The position numbers and the translations under genes are program-made. A stretch of DNA of 64,000 bases from Musa acuminata AAA Group (taxonomy: Eukaryota; Streptophyta; Magnoliopsida; Zingiberales; Musaceae). The stretch is from the NCBI RefSeq assembly GCF_036884655.1, contig NC_088340.1, forward strand, positions 4,117,501 through 4,181,500. The letters are read 5' to 3'. The notes below the pieces were generated by a model, which was given only the letters and a program-made list of their open reading frames with translations, was not told the DNA's origin and made no database searches. Below, one piece after another: positions 25,012 through 36,300 of the stretch; position 1 is the first letter of the stretch; each line of letters begins with the position of its first letter.

Positions 25012-26866
25012 ATGGACATCGTTAAGTCCTTCAATGGCTACGGGAAGGTGAGCGAGATCGCGGACCGACACTTCCGCCGCACCACGCGAAGGCGTCTCGC
25101 CCTCCTCGCCGCCTCCGCCGTCCTCCTCGTCGTGATCGTCGTCTCCGTCGGCGTCGTCGCGGCGATCGGGCACGGCGATGGCTCTCCCTCGCCGACGTCA
25201 ATAGCGGACTCGATCAAGGCCATGTGCAACGTGACGCGCTACCCCGACTCGTGCTTCTCCAGCATCTCCACTGCCAGGGGCGCCAACCTCACCGACGACC
25301 CCGAGGAGCTCTTCAGGATCTCCCTTGCTGTCGCCGTCGACGCCATCGGGAAGGTCTCGACCGTGGCCGGCTCGTTCGAGATCCCGGCCAAAGACAAGCG
25401 GCTCGAGGCGGCGCTCCGGGACTGCGACCAGCTGTTCGACAGCGCGATCGACCGGCTCAACGACTCGCTGTCGCTGATGCAGCCGCTGCCGGGGGAACCG
25501 CTGCTGAACGCATCCAAGATCGAAGACCTGACGACATGGCTGAGCGCGGCGGTGACCGACCAGGAGACGTGCCTTGACGGGTTCGAGGGCACGACCGGAA
25601 ACGTCAGGGACAAGATGGCGGTGGCCATGGTGAACTCCACGCAGTACACCAGCAATAGCTTGGCCATTGTGGTGGGCATTCTCGGCATCATGGAGAAGCT
25701 AGATTTCCCACTGCATAGAAAGCTGCTATCGGTTCCTTCCGCTGTTCGGTATCCCGCGTGGATCTCGAGAGCGCAGAGGAGAGCTCTCCGGCAAGATATG
25801 GCGGCGAGGCGGGAGCCGAACGTGACGGTGGCAATGGACGGGACTGGGCAGGTGAAGACCATCAAGGAAGCTATCGATCTGGCACCGAAGAAGAACGCCC
25901 ACCCGTTCACCATCTACATCAAGGAAGGCGTGTACAAGGAGAATGTAGTGGTGGACAAGAGCAAGTGGAACGTAATTGTGTTGGGGGATGGCATGTACAA
26001 GACGATCGTCGACGGGAAGCTGAACTTTATCGAGGGAACGCCCACATTCTCCACTGCAACCTTCAGTAAGTACTCCATGGAAGCTCTGCTCTGAGATCGT
26101 TGGAATGAAATTGAGGTCATCGACCTCCATTCTCTCATAATACACTTACCAAGCGTCCTCATCAACGAGTTTTGTCTCAGCTGCAGCTGGGAATGGCTTC
26201 ATGGCCATGGACATGGGCTTCAGGAACTTCGCGGGGCCCGAGAAACACCAGGCGGTGGCCCTCCGGTCCAGCTCCGACCGCTCCATCTTCTTCCGTTGCT
26301 CCTTCGACGGCCACCAAAACACCCTCTACGCGCACTCCCTACGCCAGTTCTACCGCGAGTGCGACGTCGCCGGCACCGTCGACTTCATCTTCGGCGACGC
26401 CGCCGTCGTGTTCCAGGACTGCAAGATCAGGCCGAGGCAGGCCCTGCCCCACCAGCAGACCACCATCACTGCGCAAGGCAAGACGGACCCCAACGAGAAC
26501 ACCGGCATATCGATCCAGGCCTGCACTATCGAATCATACGACAACGTCACAGTCTCAGCCTACCTTGGCAGGCCATGGAAGGATTACTCCACCACCATCA
26601 TCATGCAGTCGGAGATCGGAGCGGTTGTGAGTTCTACAGGGTGGCTGCCAATGGAGATCGGCACCGAGCCTCCGAGCACCATCAGATATGCAGAGTATCA
26701 GAACACCGGGCCTGGATCGACTGTAGCTGGCCGCGTCAAGTGGCCAGGTTACAACCCAGGGATCAACACAGAGGAGGCAAGCAAGTACACGGTGGAGACA
26801 TTTATAGGAGGAGGAGATTGGATTCCGGCCACTGGCGTGCAGTTCCAATCCAGCTTGGGCCAGTAA
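25012..26866 (+). CDS. Pectinesterase-like protein 4 with substituted active site
   Basis: Exons 25012-26065 and 26181-26866 join in phase 1 to give 579 residues. The N-terminus is not a cleaved signal peptide but a basic tail (HFRRTTRRR) followed by a membrane anchor (about residues 32-55), as in pollen-type PMEs of the PME21 kind. The PMEI-like domain has all four cysteines (CNVTRYPDSC, RDC, ETC). Linker sites read HRKLLS and RRALRQ. In the catalytic domain [21 protein letters not shown] and LGRPW are normal. The GYQDTLY motif, however, reads GHQNTLY: Asn398 replaces the acid/base Asp. GWLEW-type sequence reads GWLPM, losing a Trp at 509, and the following LYYAEY is IRYAEY. The frame is fully open and splice sites are good, so it looks expressed and selected, perhaps as a non-catalytic relative. 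Confidence 0.92.
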
Positions 26867-27119
26867 GTGATTGGAAATTGTATTCGTCTGTTCTTTCTCG
26901 ATCCTTTGCCATCAGGCAACTGTAAAATGAGTGAAACTGAAGAGTTTGATCGATTCAATGCATTCGAACACTCTATCTAGATTTCTCAAGAAAGAAAACT
27001 GGATCTTCCCGACACTGATGCCTGCTACAATTCTTGAGTACGTAAGTACGGCCATAAAGGCAACAACTGGGCACGCTAATGATCTGCAATGATACGCGCA
27101 ATGTAGAAAGGTATTGTTG
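26867..27119. other. 3' flank of PME4
   Basis: Short spacer between the PME4 stop codon and the start of the old LTR. No feature identified. Confidence 0.5.
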
Positions 27120-27355
27120 TGAGGGAGGGAAACGAGAAAAATTCAAAAATCAAAAGATAATATTTAATAATATTAATTTAAAAAATATTATAAAATTGAC
27201 GTAAAATTAACATAATTTGGTTCACACGAAGAAAATTAAATTCTTAAATATAAGATTAATTATAAGACTCTTAGATTTATCCATACTAAAGTATGATTCT
27301 CTTGTATACCTTTCAATATAAACCTATAGAATTTTTCTATTAATCTTCTTGAGAA

Positions 27356-27960
27356 TGATGGGGATATAAAGAGGAATAACCTTTGTATATGAACAAATAC
27401 TAGAAGACCATAATATGCAGCGGAATAAAATGGAAACACAATCAAACAGAACACCAAGATATACGTGGAAAACCCCTTCTATGTGAAGGGTAAAAACCAC
27501 GGGGCAAACTAGAGATAATCCACTATGAGAATAATGAATATACAAATCTCAATCTCTTGCCCAAAACCCTAGCAACAACCACAAGAGAATAACTGGGATA
27601 CAAGGATCACGTCACTGCCCACAATATCTAAAACCTCCCCAAGTAATCATAGCAAGAGTCTACTGTAGATTTGATCTAACTTGAGATGAGAACACTGCTA
27701 GATGATTGAGAACAGTCTCTCTACGTTGTCCTTGTCTTCTTCCCTTTCTTTCTCTTCCTTTTCTGCCTTGTTCTCCTTCTTCTCTTTGGAATCCCGTGGC
27801 TCTCAAGATCTGCCTCGTTGCTGCCTTTTTATAGCTTTTTTCTGCTTCTAAAACGCAGCCACCACACCCCCCTAATCTTAATTAGGGTCAGGTTAAGAGG
27901 GGGTGTGGGCTGTGGGCTGCCCTAGCCCACATGGGCTGAATATGGGCTATCAGCCCAACA
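27356..27960 (-). repeat. 3' LTR of copia element A (605 bp)
   Basis: Begins TGATGGGG and ends CCCAACA on the + strand. Compared with the partner at 32024-32616 it has an extra 5 bp in the CATAGCAAG region and an extra 7 bp in the GGGCTGTGGGC region, which explains the length difference exactly. Confidence 0.97.
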
Positions 27961-27972
27961 ACCTCCCCCTTC
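27961..27972 (-). promoter_or_regulatory. Polypurine tract of element A
   Basis: The - strand reads GAAGGGGGAGGT directly before the 3' LTR, the standard position and composition for plus-strand priming in reverse transcription. Confidence 0.85.
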
Positions 27973-28002
27973 AGCCCATAAGGGAGGCTGTCCCATGACT
28001 CC

Positions 28003-31000
28003 TCAATGTGAAGCTATGCCGACCAACTGTTGGCATATCTCCTGTCTTTCTTTTGGTAAGGTCTTTGTCAACATGTCTGCTCCGTTGTCGTCTGTATGAA
28101 TTTTCTGAAGCTGCAACTGCTTCTCTTCAAATACATTTCGAATCCAGTGGTATCTGACATCTATATGCTTTGACTTGGAATGAAACATTGGGTTCTTACA
28201 CAAATGGATGACACTCTGGCTATCACAATGCACCACATAATTTTTCTATTTCAGCCCCAATTCTTGTAAGAATTCTTTCATCCATAACATTTCTTTGCAT
28301 ACCTCTATAGCAGCAATATATTCTGCTTCTGTGGTGGAGAGAGCAATACACCTTTGTAACCTGGATTGTCATGACACAGCTCCCCCTGCAAAAGTAAGTA
28401 CATAACCTGAAGTGGACTTCCTCGTATCTATATCTCTTGCCATATCTGCATCTGTGTAACCTGTCAACATAGGTGGTCCACCTCCAAAGCTTAAACAAAC
28501 CTTAGAGCTCCCTCTGAGATATCTAAAAATCCACTTCACTGTTGCCTAGTGCTCTTTGCCTGGATTTGCAAGAAATCTGCTAGTAACACCCATTGCATAT
28601 GCGATGTCTGGCCTCGTACATACCATTGCATACATTAAACTTCCAACTGCTGAAGCATAAGGAACCTTTTGCATTTTCTCCTTCTCCTCATCACTTGACG
28701 GACTCTGTTCTGAGCACAACTTGAAGTGACCTGCAAGAGGAGAACCAACTGGTTTTGCATTGCTCATACTGAATCTTTCCAATACCTTCTCGATGTATTT
28801 CTCCTGTGACAACCAAATCTTCTTGTTTTTTCTGTCACGGGAAATCTGCATGCCTAGTATTTACTTTGCTGGCCCCATGTCCTTCATTGCAAAAGACTCA
28901 CTTAGTTCCTTCTTCAACCTGTCAATTTGAGACATATCTTTCCCAAGAATAAACATGTCATCAACATAAAATAGGAGAATAATAAAATCCTCACCAAACC
29001 AGTACACACAATGATCTGAAGCCGTTCTTTTGTATCCATTTTCTGTCATAAATGAATCAAACTTTCTATACCACTGTCTTGGAGCTTGCTTTAGCCCATA
29101 CAAGCTCTTCTTCAACTTGCAGACAAAATTATCTTTACCTTTGACTTTGAAGCCTTCTGGTTGCTCCATATAAATTTCCTCCTCCAAATCACCATGAAGG
29201 AAAGCTGTCTTCACATCTAACTGCTCAACCTCCAAGTCCTGGCTAACAGCAATACCAAGAGCAACACGAATAGAAGACATTTTAACAACAGGAGAAAATA
29301 TCTCTTCAAAGTCAATACCTTTCTTTTGACCAAAGCCTTTCACAACCAATCTAGCTTTGTACTTTGGTTGAGAACAATATTCTTGAGTCTTCAACCTAAA
29401 AACCCACTTGTTCTTCAATGCCTTAATTCCATTTGGTAGCAGCACCAAATCATAAGTGTGGTTCTTCTGAAGAGCATCCATCTCTTCCTGCATAGCAACT
29501 AACCACTTCTCTTTCTGCTCACTCTCAACTGCTTCCTGGTAACTCTCTGGTTCACCTGCATCAGTAAGCATCACATACTCATCTGTAGAGTATCTTCTGG
29601 AAGGTTGACATTGTCTATAAAATCTTCTCAACTGAGGTTCTGCGGGAACTTGCTCTCGTACTTTTTCTTGCTCAACATGTCCTGCGGGTAAATCAACATC
29701 AGGCTCTACACTATTTTCCTGCACATCTCCCCCATTACCCTGATATACTGGAGGAATAACTGGGTCACAATCTGCTAATCCTTCTGCAGAAGTCTTGGTT
29801 GGTGCCTTCTTCTTCAAATCCTCAAAGGTTTGATCCTCAAAGAAGACCACATCTTTGCTCCTGAACACCTTCTGCTTTTCTGGATCCCAAAGCCTGTAAC
29901 CAAACTGATCATGTGAGTAACCAAGAAAAATACATTCTTTAGACTTACCATCCAGCTTGGACCTCTCATTATCTGGAACATGTGCAAATGCACGACAACC
30001 AAACACTCTCAAATGCTTGTAGGAAACATCTTTCCCTGACCATACATGCTCTGCAACATCACCATCTAGGGTTGTACATGGTGATAAGTTGATCACATCA
30101 ACTGCAGTCCTTAAAGCCTCATCCCAAAACCTTTTGGGTAGCTTGGCCTGTGAAAGCATACATCTAATCTTTTCCATGATGATGCGGTTCATCCTCTCTG
30201 CAATTGCATTATGCTGAGGTGTACCAGGAACTGTCATCTCATGTTGGATCCCATGTGACCTGCAATAGTCATTAAACAATCCCGTATACTCACCACCATT
30301 ATATGATCTTATGCATTTCAATTTCCTTTCTGTCTCCCTTTCAACCTTGGCATGAAACTCTTTGAAGACATTAATAACCTGATCTTTGGTCTTCAGAGCA
30401 TAAGCCTAAACTTTCCTGGAAAAATCATCTATAAAAGTGACAAAATAAAGTGCACCACTTATACCAAGAACATCAACAGATCCACCAAGAGTTTTTGTCC
30501 TCAAAAGACCACATACATCTGTATAAACACGGTCTAAGGCATGCATTTTTCTAGATAAAACAGTACTAGCAAATGAAACTCTATGTTGTTTACCAACTAA
30601 ACAATCAATACAAGGGTTCAGATGTATACCTCTGAGATCTGGTAATACCTCTCTTTTGGAAAGAGCTTGCAGCCCCTTCTCGCTCATGTGTCCCAATCGC
30701 CTATGCCACAACTCTATACTGAAGTCTTTCTCTGTAGCATTTAACTGCTCACCATAAGCTTTAGCCTGCAACCTGTACAAAGTATGACATTTCTTTCCAC
30801 TAGCTATAACAATAGAACCCTTACTGAGCTTCCATTGCCCTCCGTGAAATCTGCTTTCATACTCTTCATCATCTAGTCTTCCAACTGAAATTAAATTCAG
30901 CCTCAAGTCAACCACATGCCTCACATCCTTAAGTACCAACTTGCAGCCAAGGTTGGTCTTTAAATGGATATCACTCATGCCAATGATGTCTGCTGTGTCA

Positions 31001-31976
31001 TAGTTGCCCATATTGACAACACTAAAGTTTCCAGACCTGTATGTAGCAAAAAACTCTCTCCGAGGTGTAGCATGATAAGAAGCACCTGTGTCAATCCCCC
31101 ACTCAAGATCCTGACACACACAAGAAAAAATATCATCAGAAGGAGACAAAATCAAATAATCACCACCCTGCACTGTAGTTGTAGTATTATCCTTTGACTC
31201 TATAGACTCCACTTCTTTTCTCTTTTTTTTGTTCTTCTTAGGTTGCTTACATTGGTTCTTGTAATGTCCTTTCTCACCACAGTTATAGCAAACAATATCT
31301 TTTCTTGATCTTGACTTGCTCCTACCCATACGTGAACTGCTTCTAGACTTTGACCTTCCTCAGTTCTCTGAGATAAGTGCCTGTGAATCATTCTGAGATG
31401 TTGCCGAACTCTTTCTTCTCAACTCCTCATTCAACAAACTGCTTGTTACTTGACTCATAGTGACAATACCATCTGGCGCAGAATTAAAAAGGGAAACCAC
31501 CAATGTCTCCCAACTTTCTGGTAATGAACTGAGAAATAACAATCCTGCAACTCATCATCAACAGACATTTTCATAGAGGATAACTAGTTAGTAATACTCT
31601 GCATTTCATTCAAATGCTCAGCAATAGAAGCACACTCTCTATATTTTAGGTTCACAAGTTTTCTGATCAAAAAAGCTTTGTTGCCAGTTGTTTTTCTTTC
31701 ATAGAGACTTTCCAATTTTTTCCAAAGAGAATATGCAGAAATTTCAGTAGAAACATGGTGAAAGACACTATCATCAAGCCATTGTCTAATAAACCCAATT
31801 GTTTTTCGATCTCACCTCTTTCACTCATCATCTGTCATAGTTGTAGGTTTTGCACTATCCCCTTGCAAAGGTCTATACAAATCTTTGCAATACAAGAGAT
31901 CTTCCATTCTTGGTTTCCATATCATCCAATTATTTCCATTCAAACTAATCATGCGAGAAATATTACTGGCCTCCAT
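28003..31976 (-). pseudogene. Broken gag-pol of copia element A
   Basis: One long coding region runs from the ATG at 31976 to the TGA at 28003. In order it shows a Gag domain, a CCHC zinc knuckle (CYNCGEKGHYKNQC, about 31250-31300), protease with DTGASYH (about 31080), the integrase zinc-binding and core region, reverse transcriptase with FYVDDM (about 28965), and an RNase H end with HIDVRYHWI (about 28150). It is interrupted by nine in-frame stops, at the + strand triplets starting 31821, 31812, 31584, 31360, 30406, 28861, 28546, 28369 and 28246, and by one single-base loss near 31541-31551 in gag. No protein longer than about 490 residues can be made, so it is not autonomous. Confidence 0.93.
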
Positions 31977-32009
31977 GTTCAAATACAAAAATTAAATCAC
32001 CAAAACCCC

Positions 32010-32021
32010 GCTCTGATACAA
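32010..32021 (-). promoter_or_regulatory. Primer-binding site of element A
   Basis: The - strand reads TTGTATCAGAGC two bases after the 5' LTR. This differs at one position from TGGTATCAGAGC, the usual plant copia site complementary to the 3' end of initiator tRNA-Met. Confidence 0.82.
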
Positions 32022-32023
32022 GT

Positions 32024-32616
32024 TGATGGGGATATAAAGAGGAATAATCTTTGTATATGAACAAATACTAGAAGACCATAATACGCAGCGGAATAAAATG
32101 GAAACACAATCAAACAGAACACCAAGATATACGTGGAAAACCCCTTCTATGTGAAGGGTAAAAACCACGGGGCAAACTAGAGATAATCCACTATGAGAAT
32201 AATGAATATACAAATCTCAATCTCTTGCCCAAAACCCTAGCAACAACCACAAGAGAATAACTGGGATACAAGGATCATGTCACTGCCCACAATATCTAAA
32301 ACCTCCCCAAGTAATCAAGAGTCTACTGTAGATTTGATCTAACCTGAGATGAGAACACTGCTAGATGATTGAGAATAGTCTCTCTACATTGTCCTTGTCT
32401 TCTTCCCTTTCTTTCTCTTCCTTTTCTGCCTTGTTCTCCTTCTTCTCTTTGGAATCCCGTGGCTCTCAAGATCTGCCTCGTTGCTGTCTTTTTATAGCCT
32501 TTTTCTGTTTCTAAAACGCAGCCACCACACCCTCCTAATCTTAATTATGGTTAGATTAAGAGGGGGTGTGGGCTGCCCTAGCCCACATGGGCTGAATATA
32601 GGCTATCAGCCCAACA
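32024..32616 (-). repeat. 5' LTR of copia element A (593 bp)
   Basis: Begins TGATGGGG and ends CCCAACA on the + strand, followed at once by the GAGAA duplication. On the element's own strand it would carry the promoter that drives gag-pol. Confidence 0.97.
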
Positions 32617-33229
32617 GAGAAACCCTCGAGATTATTCTAGGGAGCAACCAAAATGTCTTAACCCTCTCTTTCATCAAAACCCTAAGAATCAATGTATATT
32701 TATAGTAACTAATCATAATTTACTTGGGAGTTTCAATTTAATTAGGACCCTATCAACTAATTTGAATATAATTAATATTCTTAAAAATACTTACCAACAT
32801 AATAATCTCCACATTTTATGAGTTTTTTTTCACTTTATATCTCAAATAGAAATTGAACCATTTGCTTCAAGAATTCACCCTATCTATACAAATTGAATCA
32901 TGGTTCAATACATGATTCCACGAAGTTCGACACTACATCGTGTTGTTGAAAATAAATTAATGATGTTACTTAATTTTGGAGGGAGACATTCATCTTATTG
33001 TCTTACCACCAACAAAAAAAAATTTTCTCATAATTATCTACATCTTGAAAATCATGAATATTACACTTTTGTTTTCTACGCTACCAACAAAAGCTTACTA
33101 TTGTAGATACCTCCTACTATCTATTAGCCTTTTGAGGTTTTTACGATACTTCCTTCCAAACGAATCTTTCTTTCATCATGATCATGCAATTCTATATAAC
33201 TTTTAGAATTTCACCTCTAACCTTGTAGT

Positions 33230-34150
33230 TATTATCTTATGAATTAAAAAACTCAAAGAAATTATATTCTTCGACATCTTTAGAATATAAGATATATCCT
33301 CTAAAGTATATACCACCTAGTCAATTATTTTAATCTTTATTTTATTAACACTCGTGATTTTTATGGTAGAGTCATTATCCAAACTTAATTTATTAGTCAT
33401 CTTATCATTTAGTGAATCAAAATAATATTTCTGAGAGCAAACATGAATAACACAAACTAAATCTAAAGACCAACTCTTCTCGAAAGATACATCATTATCT
33501 TTGGAGATTGTAAAGATATTTTTATCATCATCTATCATAAGAGATCACTCATCGATCTCTTCTTCTTATTTCCTTTTTCTCAAATAATTCTGCTTAATAT
33601 ATTCGTACTCTCTTACATTTATAGCATTGAACATCATCTAAAGTCCCGACTCTTGAACTTTACATTCCACATCGAGATATACTTCTATTAAAAAATTCTC
33701 TTTGTCAACCTTCACTTTTAGTAGCTAACGTCTCACTATTTATATTATCAAATTTATCGTTTTTCCTTATAGCATGAGACATTAAAACTTCTTCAACTTG
33801 TTTTAAAGTTATTATATCATTCCCATATAGTATTATCTCTATAAGTTATTATAGGAGTCAATGTAAAAGGTAACGACACCTTACCTTCTTCATTAATCTT
33901 TACATTAAAATTTTCGATTAATTCAATATTTATTTGAATATGCTCAATGCTCTACCAAGTTTTAGCATTTTTTTCATCCTTAGCCTATATAATTTTTACA
34001 TTATATAACTTATTAGTTATGCTTTTAGTCGAATAAAACTCTTCTAACTTATCCCAAATAAATGCAGATGAGTCATCATTAATAATATTATTGATAATAT
34101 TATTAGTAATGTAAAAACGAATAACACTCACTCGCTTTGCTTCGAGCTCT
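33230..34150 (-). pseudogene. Gag and protease remnants of element B
   Basis: On the - strand, 33230-33538 resembles a copia protease region: a LDLVC-x-x-H core where DSGCxxH is expected, then KLSLDNDSTIKI and VVYTLEDISYILKMSKNIIS, matching the conserved stretch that follows the protease active site. The catalytic Asp-Ser-Gly is not preserved. Farther upstream in the element, about 33740-34150, a decayed Gag-like stretch reads IWDKLEEFYSTKSITNKLY. Many stops and frame changes occur. Integrase, reverse transcriptase and RNase H are missing. Confidence 0.6.
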
Positions 34151-34270
34151 TCCAATTTTTGTTGCTAATCTTTTTTAATTTGTATGTTTGTCCTTTCAAT
34201 ATTCTTGTTAGGCTTTGTTGAATAAGAAGATCATTCACCCTCCCCTACTATAGTATCATAGATAAAGTTA

Positions 34271-34378
34271 TAAACAATGTATTCGATATCATGCTCGAGT
34301 ATATCTATATCTTTCCTATGTATATCTATAAACAAGGTATTGTATATCATGCTTGTATATATCTATATCTTTCGGTTT
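34271..34378 (+). repeat. Imperfect tandem duplication of about 53 bp inside element B
   Basis: AAACAATGTATTCGATATCATGCTCG... followed by TATATCTATATCTTTC is repeated as AAACAAGGTATTGTATATCATGCTTG... and the same TATATCTATATCTTTC. The two units differ at several positions. Confidence 0.65.
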
Positions 34379-35060
34379 TGTTCATGTTTTGCATAATATA
34401 TAGAAGGCTTGTAATAGGCTTGGTAGCCCTGTTTTAGTTGGCTTTTATGGTTATTTCAAGCTTGTAAATACATATTGCATATAATCATCATGTATAAGTA
34501 AAACTACCCAGAAATAAATCATCTAAAGAATCATTTTAGGGGATTTCTAGTTCCACAAAGTGGTACGGAGTGTTAACCAGTAAAATATCTAGAAACGACT
34601 CAGGTGGCACATGGTTGGATAGACTTTTAGGATAGTGTTTAAGGCTAATTCATTGCATTGTTCAATAAGAATGTCTTAAAGGCACTTGTGGAGAATTTTT
34701 AGCTACAACGAACTATTTTGGACCATAATTATTTAGAGTTTATAAATTCTATATTTGAATTTATATTGCATGTCAAATATTTGTTGAAATGACTGTTTAT
34801 TGGATCCCTAATTAAATATTTTCTTTTATCCATTTTCTCTTTTACAAGTCTTTTAAGGGATTATAAAAGGTTTTGGAGAGATTGACTTTTTGGGATACCA
34901 CACGACTTCGATAAAACTAGTTAAGTCTGTGATAATAGAGTGAAACTATTTTTTCTATCAAATTTATTTATAGTAAAGCTAACAAAGATAACCAACAACA
35001 TTCTTGGTGAATCTCTAATCATCATATCTTTTAAGTTAGTATATCAACTTTTGTAAGCGA
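34379..35060. other. Unexplained AT-rich segment between gag remnant and right LTR of element B
   Basis: About 680 bp lies where only a short leader would be expected. No coding remnant, clear terminal repeat or primer-binding site is visible. It may be a further insertion or an unusually long leader. Confidence 0.4.
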
Positions 35061-35460
35061 TGGAGAGGAGAAAAACCAAAACCGAAATGAGAAATACATC
35101 AACGATTAATAATCAAATGAATATATTAGAAAATAAAGTCGATAAAAAATTAACATGATTTGAGTAATTCTTACCTATATCTAAAAATAAAAAAAATTAA
35201 AATTAATTATAAGACCTTCCAGTTATCCTCACTCAAATATGACTCATACACTTTTCATATAAATTCAAACAATATCTCTCTTAACTTTTTTAAGAAATTC
35301 TAGCTACAACCGAAGTATGGCTCGCACCAAAAAGTTAGTACTTAAAAAAGGTATATTTATAGTAAGAAACTATGATTAACTAAGGAATTTAAATTTAATT
35401 AGAACATTACTAATCTATTTGACTATAATCAAAATTTATAAATTATAACAAACCCTAACA

Positions 35461-36300
35461 ATCGTTGTCTTCTTACACAGATAAGCAGGATCGATCATGC
35501 TTGGCCAATTAGATTGATCAAATTCGATCATATGAGCTAGGTCACGTCATTATATTCCCGATCATAATTCGATTTGAATCATAATCAAATCGATTGGACG
35601 GTTCATTCCTTTCAAATCAAATCACAACCAATTCGAGACCAAAAATTCCAACTTTGATTTTTTCAATCGAGACCAAAAATTCCAACTTTGATTCGAACCC
35701 TCAATTTTATGCATTACAAAAATGCCAACCGAAGGGCAAATGATCAGTTAAGCCATCCATCTCGATACACGGAACCCGCATCTCACTTACGGACTAATCC
35801 ATAAAATAAGACACATCAAATACTTTTTCTTCCGGACACACAAAATATTGTCTTTAGTATATAGTTGAGTATAAAATAAGATACTGACCCACTTGATTGC
35901 ATGCTTTAATGATCATTTTCTACATACTATATAAAATTTGAATTTGGAGGTGCAGATAGTAAATTCACCGACTTTGAAGGGGATAAGTGCAATTCTGCCA
36001 TCATTCGACGACAACCGTCTGCTGTAGTCGACTTTTGTGGGACCGGTACGTCGTATCATTTCAGCCCACATAATTTCTATCCGAGAAGCTGAATACATTT
36101 AGCAGACTTACTCTCAGCTCTATCTGCCACGCAATTTGTCAAAAGATGGGGTCCGTAATGAGCCCCGCTGACAGGTCACGGGGCTCTCCAATTAAAAGAC
36201 GGTTACGACGGCGGGTACTGTCGAGCAATATCATCCCCTCGTTTCCTAGCGCGTAAGAGAAGAAGGAAAAAAGGAAAAGAGAGGGGGACGCCTCCTCCCC
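35461..36300. other. Intergenic spacer and FAB1 promoter
   Basis: AT-rich to about 36100, with a local duplication of GACCAAAAATTCCAACTTTGATT near 35640-35690. From about 36130 it becomes purine-rich and GC-richer, probably near the FAB1 promoter. No gene seen. Confidence 0.5.

Larger units (their letters stand above)
27356..32616 (-). mobile_element. Full-length Ty1/copia retrotransposon (element A), decayed coding region
   Basis: A 5261-bp element on the - strand with two LTRs, a primer-binding site, one gag-pol region and a polypurine tract in the right order. It is flanked by the perfect 5-bp direct duplication GAGAA (27351-27355 and 32617-32621). Domain order protease, integrase, reverse transcriptase, RNase H identifies Ty1/copia, with resemblance to Tnt1-type elements. 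It sits inside the left LTR of element B. LTR differences, counted by hand, are 14 substitutions (13 transitions) plus two length changes of 5 and 7 bp, so insertion is fairly recent on a genome scale. Multiple stops make it unable to encode its own proteins. Confidence 0.97.
27120..35460 (-). mobile_element. Old, internally deleted copia-type retrotransposon (element B), host of a nested element
   Basis: Two related segments of about 400 bp bracket this interval. The left one is cut in two (27120-27355 and 32622-32799) by a younger insertion; the right one is intact (35061-35460). Both start near TGRRG and end in AACA, and share blocks such as AATTATAAGA, TATTTATAGTAA, TTTAATTAGGA or GAACAT and a final run of AT-rich sequence. 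By eye they match at very roughly two thirds of positions, so this is an old LTR pair. Next to the left LTR, at 32800-32814, the - strand reads TGTGGAGATTATTA, a polypurine-tract-like sequence. The internal part is only about 2.3 kb once the insertion is removed, holding gag- and protease-like remnants but no reverse transcriptase. The flanking ATTGTTG (27113-27119) and ATCGTTG (35461-35467) could be a decayed target duplication, but the length is not the expected 5 bp. Confidence 0.7.
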
